6,267 bases of DNA from Microbacterium sp. GTDB taxonomy: Bacteria > Actinomycetota > Actinomycetes > Actinomycetales > Microbacteriaceae. Shown piece after piece: positions 1 to 5,892 of this stretch (positions are counted from its first letter, which is position 1; every line of letters starts with the position of its first letter). The notes below the pieces were generated by a model, which was not told the DNA's origin, did not search any database, and worked only from the letters and a program-made list of their open reading frames with translations. Location: NCBI GenBank assembly GCA_003476465.1, contig DMUE01000171.1, positions 1-6,267 of the forward strand, in the 5' to 3' direction. Made by a program: the position numbers and the translations under genes.

Positions 1-323
1 GTCGCCGGAACCCGCCCGCGATCGGAGACCTGATGCCCGTTGTCGCGTGCCCACTGCCGGATTGCGCCGACGTCCTGCTGGTCGGACGCGGGACGAGCGC
101 GCGAGGACGAAGACGAGGCGGAGCTGGATGAGCGCGACGAGATGGAGCGGGCGACCGCGATGTAGGGCTCCAATGCCCCGCGCAGGGCCGCGGCGTGTTC
201 TCCCGTGAGATCGACTTCGTAGGCGATGCCGTCGAGCGAGAACAGCACCGTTTCGCCCTCTCCGGGATCGAGGACGGTGCCGTCGAGGTCGTCGACGAGC
301 TGGTGAACGATTCTGCGGGCCAT
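1..323 (-). CDS. lsr2: Lsr2-family nucleoid-associated protein (3' end cut by window)
   Basis: Lsr2 is the actinobacterial H-NS analogue. It coats and bridges AT-rich DNA and silences horizontally acquired genes. Read from ATG at 323, the frame is open to the window edge, giving 107 full codons of a protein usually about 110 residues long, so only a few C-terminal residues are missing. The N-terminal dimerisation domain (about 1-58) starts MARRIVHQLVDDLDG and contains LFSLDGIAYEVDL, the typical Lsr2 beta-sheet signature. The C-terminal DNA-binding domain (about 81-107) has IRQWARDNGH followed by the AT-hook-like minor-groove motif R102-G103-R104. The linker (about 59-80) is unusually serine-rich: 11 of residues 60-74 are Ser, where the mycobacterial protein has Gly/Arg. 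The start is supported by TAAGGT six bases upstream. It is the same strand as the tag gene but separated from it by a terminator, so it is probably its own unit. Confidence 0.93.
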   Translation of the reverse strand, partial: MARRIVHQLVDDLDGTVLDPGEGETVLFSLDGIAYEVDLTGEHAAALRGALEPYIAVARSISSRSSSSASSSSSRARPASDQQDVGAIRQWARDNGHQVSDRGRVPA

Positions 324-329
324 TCGGCT

Positions 330-335
330 ACCTTA
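330..335 (-). promoter_or_regulatory. Putative -10 element or Shine-Dalgarno for lsr2
   Basis: The minus strand reads TAAGGT, then six bases, then the lsr2 ATG. TAAGGT fits the actinobacterial -10 pattern TAnnnT, and its distance would put transcription start at or beside the A of the ATG, giving a leaderless mRNA. The same bases include AAGG at a usable Shine-Dalgarno distance, so both readings are possible. I see no convincing -35 hexamer upstream. Confidence 0.4.
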
Positions 336-488
336 GCGCCAGAACCGTGCCGTGCCCCGGGGTGGGCGGACGGGCACCATCGCCGGATTCACGCCTGTGA
401 TTCGATCGGCAGGAGCCCGCTTTGGCCGCGGCGGCATGCCGGGTCGAGGTCGGTGATCGACGAGGCTGGAACGCGAGCCGGGATGGCG

Positions 489-522
489 AAAAATGTGGGA
501 TCTCGCTAGTCCGAGCACCACA
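489..522 (-). terminator. Intrinsic terminator of the ogt-tag unit
   Basis: On the minus strand TGTGG (522-518) pairs with CCACA (498-494). Inside it CTCG (515-512) pairs with CGAG (505-502) around a six-base loop, with a small internal bulge between the two stems. Five T follow directly (493-489). The hairpin begins inside the last codons of tag, and the tag TAG stop (508-506) lies in the loop. This is a good rho-independent terminator by eye and separates the alkylation genes from lsr2. Confidence 0.75.
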
Positions 523-1147
523 CCCCGCTCGAGCCCCGGCGGTGGCTTCCCACGAGGTGCGTATCGACGATGCCGACGGCTTCCATCAGGGCGAAGGCGG
601 TCGTCGGTCCGACGAAGCGGAAGCCGCGCGCCGTCAATGCCCTCGCGAGCGCCCGCGACTCATCCGAGGTGGAGGGCACGTCCGCGACCGTGAGCGGCGC
701 GGGTGTGCGGTCGGGACGGAACGACCACACGAGATCGGGGAGCCCGCCCTCGGGCCGGAGCGCAATGGTCGCGCGTGCGTTCGCGATCGTGGCGAGGATC
801 TTCGCGCGGTTTCGTACGATCGCGGCGTCCGCCAGGAGTCGCTCGATGTCCTCGTCGTCGAACCCGGCGACCGTGCCGGGGTCGAAATCGGCGAATGCGG
901 CACGGAACCCCGGTCGCTTGCGCAGAATGGTCGCCCACGAGAGCCCGGACTGGAACGCCTCGAGGCTGAGCCGTTCGTACAGGCCGCGCTCGTCGTGGAC
1001 GGGCATGCCCCACTCGTCGTCGTAATACGCGCGGAGCATCGGATCGCTGGCCGCCCACCGGGGGCGCGCCAGCCCATCGTCGCCGACCACGAGATCGGGC
1101 GGTGTGGCTGGGGAGGGGCGGGTGCGCGCGGCTTCGGGAACCATCAC
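506..1147 (-). CDS. tag: DNA-3-methyladenine glycosylase I (Tag family), zinc-site variant
   Basis: Tag excises 3-methyladenine from alkylated DNA in base-excision repair. The 213-residue product matches the family along its length: AYYDDEWGMPV (40-50), LEAFQSGLSWATILRKR (62-78), IVRNRAKI (110-117), RGFRFVGPTTAFALMEAVG (174-192). Residues equivalent to E. coli Tyr16, Glu38 and Trp46 are present as Y41, E63 and W71, so the base pocket looks intact. Of the four zinc ligands known in E. coli Tag (Cys4, His17, His175, Cys179), only the third is kept (H197). The others align with P29, Y42 and S201. There is a leader of about 25 residues before the usual start. Translation probably begins at GTG 1147, which overlaps the ogt stop by four bases and has GAAGGAG seven bases upstream; ATG at 1144 is the alternative. 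Family assignment is sure; a zinc-free fold is inference from the alignment. Confidence 0.9.
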   Translation of the reverse strand: MMVPEAARTRPSPATPPDLVVGDDGLARPRWAASDPMLRAYYDDEWGMPVHDERGLYERLSLEAFQSGLSWATILRKRPGFRAAFADFDPGTVAGFDDEDIERLLADAAIVRNRAKILATIANARATIALRPEGGLPDLVWSFRPDRTPAPLTVADVPSTSDESRALARALTARGFRFVGPTTAFALMEAVGIVDTHLVGSHRRGSSGVWCSD

Positions 1148-1659
1148 GGCACGACTCCTTCGATACCCGACTCGAGCGCGAGCAGAGCCCGCTTCACCTC
1201 GGGTCGACCCCCATACTCGCCGAGGGAACCGTCGGAGCGTACCACTCGGTGCACCGGGATGACGACCGAGATCGGTGTTCTGGCGCAGGCTGTACCAACG
1301 GCGCGCGCCGCGCGCGCCCCGCCCGCCGTGATGGCCACCTCGCCGTAGCCCGCTGTCTCACCGTAGGGAATGTCGCGGACGGCGCCGAGTGCCGCGCGCG
1401 TGAAGGGGGCGAGCCCTGTGAGGTCGAGTTCGATGTCGAACGCCCGGCGTCCGCCCGCGAAGTACTCGTGCAGTTGGTCGACGAGACCCGCGAGCTCCGC
1501 GTCGCCTCGCACAGCGGACTCACGGCGCGTCGCCATGATCCGATCGATCGTGCTCTGGCTCGAGCCCTCGTCGAAGCGGAGTGCGACCAAGCCCTCCTCT
1601 GAGGCGACCGCCAGGGCGGTGCCGATCGGGGTGGACGTCCTGGTGAAGAGCAGCGGCAT
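1144..1659 (-). CDS. ogt: Ogt/MGMT-family protein lacking the alkyl-acceptor cysteine
   Basis: Family members repair O6-alkylguanine by transferring the alkyl group to a Cys in PCHRV. This 171-residue protein has the normal full-length layout: an N-terminal alpha/beta domain (1-75) and the DNA-binding/active-site domain with IPYGETAGYGEVA (97-109), ARAARAVG (115-122) and VHRVVRSDGSLGEYGG (136-151). By comparison with human MGMT, Tyr114 (Y105), the Arg128 finger (R119), His146 (H137) and Glu172 (E163) are kept, but Cys145 is V136 and Asn137 is T128. The only Cys is C125, not at the active site. It therefore cannot do the standard suicide transfer and resembles alkyltransferase-like (ATL) proteins, which bind lesions and hand them to other repair. 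ATLs usually carry Trp or Ala there and are shorter, so this is an atypical form. ATG at 1659 has AGGA seven bases upstream. The gene is first in a coupled pair with tag and lies divergent to the 1239-residue gene. Confidence 0.88.
   Translation of the reverse strand: MPLLFTRTSTPIGTALAVASEEGLVALRFDEGSSQSTIDRIMATRRESAVRGDAELAGLVDQLHEYFAGGRRAFDIELDLTGLAPFTRAALGAVRDIPYGETAGYGEVAITAGGARAARAVGTACARTPISVVIPVHRVVRSDGSLGEYGGRPEVKRALLALESGIEGVVP
1155..1161 (-). promoter_or_regulatory. Shine-Dalgarno of tag inside the ogt 3' end
   Basis: GAAGGAG on the minus strand lies within the last codons of ogt, seven bases before GTG 1147 and ten before ATG 1144. Its spacing favours the GTG start. With the four-base GTGA overlap it indicates translational coupling of tag to ogt. 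Confidence 0.7.
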
Positions 1660-1665
1660 GACGCC

Positions 1666-1671
1666 ATCCTG
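1666..1671 (-). promoter_or_regulatory. Putative -10-like or Shine-Dalgarno element for ogt
   Basis: CAGGAT on the minus strand is followed by six bases and the ogt ATG. It contains AGGA at normal Shine-Dalgarno distance and differs by one base from the TAnnnT pattern of actinobacterial -10 elements. The ribosome-binding reading is the more conservative. No clear -35 hexamer is visible. Confidence 0.3.
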
Positions 1672-1816
1672 CCGCGGGCGGGGGACCGCCGCGTCGCGGA
1701 GGACGCTTTCGGGGACGGATGCCGCGGTGCACTGCAGCGGGAGGAGAGATGGCGCGTGCACCCCGGCAATCCCGCGAAACCCGGCTCGCTTGACCGGCCC
1801 GCACGCCCTCCCCACG

Positions 1817-1822
1817 TAGGGT
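1817..1822 (+). promoter_or_regulatory. Putative -10 element (leaderless start) of the 1239-residue gene
   Basis: TAGGGT ends six bases before the GTG at 1829, so a transcript started from it would begin at or next to the start codon. AGGG could also serve as a weak Shine-Dalgarno sequence. TTGACC at 1790-1795 looks like a -35 hexamer, but its spacer of 21 bases is too long for a standard promoter. Confidence 0.4.
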
Positions 1823-1828
1823 GACCGT

Positions 1829-4800
1829 GTGGTGCAAGCAGACGGTAGTGCCGTGGGCCTGAGCGAAGACGAGACGTCGTCTTTCGTCGCGCCCGGCGAC
1901 CTGAGCGTGGCCGAGCCCGGCGTGCAGGTCGCGCACGTCGCGGATGTGCTGCGATCGCGGCTGCGCGCGGAGGCGACCGAGCTCGGCGGTCGGTCGCCGT
2001 TGCTGCAGTTCGTCGACGTGGCGGACGCCGGGATCGACATCACGAACGCCCACCCGGGCAGCCTGCCGCAATTCATCACCGGACAGTCCACGCTGCTCTC
2101 GGGACTCTTCCGCGACGAGGTGGCCCTGCGCACGGCGCGCCTGGCCGCCGAGGCCATAACCGCCAAGAACGTCGAGTTGCGCACGGTGCGATCCATCGAA
2201 GCCGTGCACCTGGCGGTCGGTCTCGCCGGTTGGCGCATCGGTGGTGTGGCTTACAGCGCCCCCGTTCTTCTTCGCCCCCTGGCGATCCGTCGTCACGGCT
2301 CCGACTTCGAGTTGAAGCTGCACGGCGGCTTCCACATCAACCCCGAACTCGACTCCGTCGCCCGTGAGCACTTCGGCATCGCCCTCGATGGCCCGGCCCT
2401 GGCCGCTCTCGCCCACGAGGGCGGGGTCTTCAAGCCGCAGCGCGTCATCGACAAGCTGCGCTCGCTCACCTCCCACATCGACACCTTCAGCGTGCATCCG
2501 CGACTGATCGTGTCGACCTTCGCCGATGTGGCGCGCGGCATGACGCGCGACGCGGCACGGGCCGGGGGACTCGTGCTGAACGCGCTCGCCGGGCACCCTG
2601 CCGACCGTGAGACGCTCGCCGCGCAACCGGGAGAGGTGCAGTCGGTGGGGCCGGACGACCGTTCGCCCGCGACCGACACCCTGCTGTTGGACGCCGATGC
2701 CGAGCAGGAGCGCGTCCTCGCGCAGATCACGGCGGGCCGCTCGATCGCCGTCGCGACGCTGCCCGGCACCGGCGGCACCCAAACGGTTATCAACGCGATC
2801 GGCTCCCTGGTGCAGGCGCACCGCCGTGTGCTCGTGGTCAGCGCGCGGCGCTCCACCATAGAGGGCGTGCGTCATCGCCTCGGCCAGGTGGGCCTCGCGG
2901 GCCTCGCCTGCTCTCCGACGAACACGGCCCGCGATCTGGTTCGCGCCATCGCCCGCAACGAGAAGGCCACCGCACCGCAGCTGAGCGACGTCGACGACGC
3001 CCTCGTGCGGCTGCGCGCCCTGCTCACGTCCTACCGCAAGGCCCTCACCACGGCCGTTCCCCGTCTCGGGGTGAGCCCGCTGCAGACGCTGCGTGCACTG
3101 GCCGCACTTCCGGTGAACGAGCGTATGGCGCCCGTCGAGACCCGGTTCGACTTCTCCACGCTCGCCCAGCTCGCCGATGACCGCACCGAAGCGGCGCGCA
3201 AGCTCGAACTCGCCGCGACGCTCGGCGAGTTCCGATTCGGGCCGGGCGACTCGCCCTGGTACGGCGTGAGCTTCACCAGCACGGACGCCGCGCAGTCGGC
3301 GCACGCCCTCGCGCAACGACTGCATACCACCGAGGTGCCCCGCCTGCTCGAGCGCGGATATGAGCTCATCGCTCAGACCCGGATGCGCCCGTTCGCCTCG
3401 ATCGACGAGCTGGGCGATTATCTGCGGCTGCTGATCGACATCCGCGACTCGCTCGACCGCTTCAGCCCGACCGTGTTCGAGCGTCCCCTCGCCGACCTCA
3501 TCCGCGCTCTCGGGTCGCGACGCGAAGCGGAGGGCATGAAGGCGGGGGAGCGCCGGCGCCTTCGCCGCCTCGCCCGGGAGTACGTCCGGCCCGGCGTGCA
3601 TGTCGCCGATATGCACGAGGCTCTGGTGCGCATCCAGCGTCAGCGCAGCCAGTGGCAGCAGTTCGTCGACATCGGCGTCGCGCCGGAGGTTCCGCTCGGG
3701 CTCGCGGACGTGCACGTCGCGTGGCAGCGCATAACCGCCGAACTCGCCGAACTCGACGCGCCCCTCGGACGCGATCGAGACAAGCGGCTCGCATCGCTGC
3801 CGGTCGACAAGCTGGTGCGCACCCTGGCGGGCCTCGCCGCCGAATCCGATGTCCTGGACAATCTGATCGAACGCACGGCACTGCGCGCTGAGTTGGCCCG
3901 GCTCGGGCTCGGGGGCCTGCTCGCCGAGCTCTCGGTGCGGCATGTCCCCGCCGATCGCGTCGCCCACGAACTCGAGTACGCCTGGTGGCAGTCGGCACTC
4001 GAGCACATGCTGCGCTCGGACAAGTCGCTGCTCGGCGCCAACACGAGTGTCGTCGACCGATTGGAGCGCGACTTCCGACTCGTTGACGAAGCGCACGCCG
4101 CGGCATCCGGATCGGTCCTGTCGTGGCAGCTGGCACGCGAGTGGAAGATCGGTCTGGTCGACGAGCCGGCCGAGGCCGAGAACCTCAAGACCCTGTTGAC
4201 GCGCGGCACCGCCACCCCCGCGACCGTGACGCTCGGTGCTCCGACCCTCGGGCGCGCCCTCGCCCCGGTCTGGCTCGCTTCGCCCTACGAGGTGCCGCAC
4301 CTTCCCGATTCCATAACGTTCGACACCGTGATCATCGCGGATGCCGGGGCCATCTGCCTTGCCGAGGCAGCCCCGGCGATCCGTCGCGCGCGGCAGGTCG
4401 TCGTGCTCGGCGACCCCGTCACGCAGCGCCCGTCGCCGTTCACGCTCGCCGCGGGCTCGGCACCGCAGCCCGAGGCGGATGTCGCCTTCGACGACGTGTC
4501 CGTCTTCGAGCGACTGGCCGATCTGCTCCCCGTCTACACCCTCACGCGCAGCTATCGCGCGGGCGGCGAGGATCTCGCCGAGCTCGTCAACGACGCGTTC
4601 TATGGCGGTGAGATCGTCTCGTGGCCGTGGGCGGGGTCATACCTGGGTCGCGGCAGCCTGACGGTCGACTACGTCGAGGGCGGGTTCGGCACACCCGACC
4701 CGGTCAGCGGCGCCGTCGAGAGCCCCGACACCGAGGTCGCCCGAGTCGTCACCCTCGTGCTCGAGCACGCCGTAAACCGCCCGAGCGAGTCCCTGATGGT

Positions 4801-5548
4801 CGTCACCGCGAGCGCGCGGCACGCAGAACGCGTGCGCGCCGCCGTCAACTCCGCCTTCGCCAGCCGATCGGATGTCGCGGAGTTCGCCCAGCGTGACACG
4901 GCCGAGCCGTTCGCGGTGCTGACCCTGGAGCAATCGGTGGCCGAGAGTCGCGACCGCGTCATCTTCTCCCTCGGCTTCGGGCTGACCAAGCACGGCCGGG
5001 TGCTGAGCGACTTCGGTGACCTGTCGACGCCGGATGGCGAACGCCTCCTGACGGTCGGGATGACCCGCGCGCGCCGTTCCATGGTCATCGTCTCGTCCAT
5101 CCGCCCCTCCGCCTTCGACGACGGGCGCCTGGAGTTCGGTGCGGCGACCCTGATGGCGATCCTCGGCGGGATGGCAGCACGCCAGCGCGAGGCCCGGCTC
5201 GAAGACCTCGCCGATCCTCTGACCCGGCGCCTCGCCTCGCAGCTTCGCCGCTTGGGCGTCTCGGTCGATGTGCACTACCGCGGCCTGCTGCCCCTCGTGG
5301 CGCAGCACGGGGGCAAGGCTGTCGTGGTCGAGAGCGACCCCGAGACCCACGACGAGTCGCTGCGCGAGTCGCTCCGCCTGCGCCCCCAGCTGCTGCGTCG
5401 GCTCGGCTGGCACTACGTGCGTGTGCACTCCTTCGACCTGTACACCGATGCCGCGGCCGTCGCCGCCCGCATCGCCTCCATTCTCGGCGTGGAGCCCGAC
5501 GCTCCCGCCGTCGAAGCGTCCACGCAGCCCATCGATGGCCTCGCCTGA
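1829..5548 (+). CDS. DUF4011/Upf1-like SF1 helicase-related protein with degenerate ATPase and nuclease-like motifs
   Basis: The 1239-residue protein has the order seen in DUF4011-type superfamily 1 helicases. Residues about 45-240 match the DUF4011-like N-terminus (EAVHLAVGLAGW 124-135, APVLLRPLAI 144-153, NPEL 171-174). DADAEQERVLAQITAGRS (288-305) precedes the P-loop, LPGTGGTQT (311-319). VLVVSARRSTIEGVRHRL (334-351) is motif Ia. About 380-760 is a charged helical insertion. VIIADAG (834-840) is Walker B, VVVLGDPVTQRPSPF (857-871) motif III, LTRSYR (905-910) motif IV, LTLEQSVAESRD (1031-1042) motif V and VGMTRARRSM (1076-1085) motif VI. The C-terminus (about 1128-1222, with GWHYVRVHS) resembles the Vsr-like nuclease domain these helicases often carry. 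Hallmark residues are lost: Walker A Lys is G316, Walker B Asp-Glu is A837-D838, and the motif V Gln-Gly is V1037-A1038. The frame is intact, so I read it as a structured pseudo-helicase with unknown function. No signal peptide or membrane segment is seen. The start is GTG 1829; a second GTG follows at 1832. Confidence 0.85.
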   Translation: MVQADGSAVGLSEDETSSFVAPGDLSVAEPGVQVAHVADVLRSRLRAEATELGGRSPLLQFVDVADAGIDITNAHPGSLPQFITGQSTLLSGLFRDEVALRTARLAAEAITAKNVELRTVRSIEAVHLAVGLAGWRIGGVAYSAPVLLRPLAIRRHGSDFELKLHGGFHINPELDSVAREHFGIALDGPALAALAHEGGVFKPQRVIDKLRSLTSHIDTFSVHPRLIVSTFADVARGMTRDAARAGGLVLNALAGHPADRETLAAQPGEVQSVGPDDRSPATDTLLLDADAEQERVLAQITAGRSIAVATLPGTGGTQTVINAIGSLVQAHRRVLVVSARRSTIEGVRHRLGQVGLAGLACSPTNTARDLVRAIARNEKATAPQLSDVDDALVRLRALLTSYRKALTTAVPRLGVSPLQTLRALAALPVNERMAPVETRFDFSTLAQLADDRTEAARKLELAATLGEFRFGPGDSPWYGVSFTSTDAAQSAHALAQRLHTTEVPRLLERGYELIAQTRMRPFASIDELGDYLRLLIDIRDSLDRFSPTVFERPLADLIRALGSRREAEGMKAGERRRLRRLAREYVRPGVHVADMHEALVRIQRQRSQWQQFVDIGVAPEVPLGLADVHVAWQRITAELAELDAPLGRDRDKRLASLPVDKLVRTLAGLAAESDVLDNLIERTALRAELARLGLGGLLAELSVRHVPADRVAHELEYAWWQSALEHMLRSDKSLLGANTSVVDRLERDFRLVDEAHAAASGSVLSWQLAREWKIGLVDEPAEAENLKTLLTRGTATPATVTLGAPTLGRALAPVWLASPYEVPHLPDSITFDTVIIADAGAICLAEAAPAIRRARQVVVLGDPVTQRPSPFTLAAGSAPQPEADVAFDDVSVFERLADLLPVYTLTRSYRAGGEDLAELVNDAFYGGEIVSWPWAGSYLGRGSLTVDYVEGGFGTPDPVSGAVESPDTEVARVVTLVLEHAVNRPSESLMVVTASARHAERVRAAVNSAFASRSDVAEFAQRDTAEPFAVLTLEQSVAESRDRVIFSLGFGLTKHGRVLSDFGDLSTPDGERLLTVGMTRARRSMVIVSSIRPSAFDDGRLEFGAATLMAILGGMAARQREARLEDLADPLTRRLASQLRRLGVSVDVHYRGLLPLVAQHGGKAVVVESDPETHDESLRESLRLRPQLLRRLGWHYVRVHSFDLYTDAAAVAARIASILGVEPDAPAVEASTQPIDGLA

Positions 5549-5768
5549 CGACAGCGACGGTCCCGCATCCGGTTCGGGTCGGGTGCCGGAGGTCTCACGG
5601 CAGAGGGTCGTGCGTGTTCCGGGTGCCCGGCGGGCGAAGCTCACGCCCGCGCCCGGTGCAACGCCCGAGCCGGCGCCGCGGGACGAGACATCCGATCCCG
5701 CTCCTGCGCCCGATGGTGCAGGCCCGAACGATGACCGGCTGCGCCGCGACGTTCCGCCACACTACTGA
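5535..5768 (+). CDS. Small proline-rich hypothetical protein (77 residues)
   Basis: I cannot assign a function. The ATG at 5535 lies 14 bases inside the end of the preceding gene in another frame, so expression by translational coupling is likely; no strong Shine-Dalgarno sequence is visible. The product has three parts: an acidic/Ser-Gly start (1-17), a basic middle (RQRVVRVPGARRAKLTPAPG, 22-41) and a Pro/Ala/Asp-rich low-complexity stretch (42-63), ending in NDDRLRRDVPPHY (65-77). The ordered C-terminal tail looks like a short conserved peptide and resembles ends I associate with small actinobacterial hypotheticals, which is recollection rather than a search result. It is probably largely disordered and cytoplasmic. 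The same frame is open upstream to an ATG at 5268, but that part is a shadow of the larger gene. The terminator at 5815-5843 closes this unit, which supports co-transcription with the larger gene. Confidence 0.65.
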   Translation: MASPDDSDGPASGSGRVPEVSRQRVVRVPGARRAKLTPAPGATPEPAPRDETSDPAPAPDGAGPNDDRLRRDVPPHY

Positions 5769-5814
5769 GCCGTTCGCTCTGCCTCCCCGCGCGAGCGCAC
5801 CGTCTGCCCGTAAC

Positions 5815-5843
5815 AGGCGTTTCCCGAAAGGATGCGCCTTTTT
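5815..5843 (+). terminator. Intrinsic terminator after the 77-residue gene
   Basis: AGGCG (5815-5819) pairs with CGCCT (5835-5839). Inside, after a T.G pair and a mismatch, TCC (5822-5824) pairs with GGA (5830-5832) around the loop CGAAA. A run of five T (5839-5843) follows on the plus strand, with no comparable T-run on the minus side. It lies about 45 bases after the stop at 5768. Confidence 0.65.
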
Positions 5844-5847
5844 CCAT

Positions 5848-5880
5848 GCGACGTCCTGCGCTTATCTGCTGATACGTCGC
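5848..5880. repeat. Inverted repeat in the convergent intergenic region
   Basis: GCGACGT (5848-5854) and ACGTCGC (5874-5880) form a perfect seven-base inverted repeat with a 19-base loop, 12 bases beyond the mscL stop. No T-run follows on either strand, so it is not a classic intrinsic terminator. It may stabilise the mscL 3' end or help Rho-independent stopping weakly. Confidence 0.45.
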
Positions 5881-5892
5881 CGGGACGGGGGA

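Noticed and set aside
422..1348. A 308-codon plus-strand frame opposite tag and ogt
   Set aside because: Arg/Glu/Gly-rich composition, no recognisable domain, and it is antisense to two well-supported genes.
1790..1822. TTGACC paired with TAGGGT as a full sigma-70-type promoter
   Set aside because: The spacer is 21 bases, too long for a standard promoter; only the -10-like element is kept, at low confidence.
1520..4300. A 926-codon open frame on the minus strand opposite the large gene
   Set aside because: Its product is low-complexity Arg/Gly/Glu-rich with no family features, and it runs into ogt in another frame. It is the usual antisense shadow of a high-GC gene whose sense frame carries clear helicase motifs.
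5268..5534. Upstream extension of the 77-residue gene to an ATG at 5268
   Set aside because: The extension lies wholly inside the large gene, and its Cys/Ser/Arg/Pro-rich product is typical of an out-of-frame shadow. The ATG at 5535 fits better with the overlap.
4637..5644. A 335-codon minus-strand frame opposite the 3' part of the large gene
   Set aside because: No family features; the composition is that expected from reverse reading of GC-rich codons.
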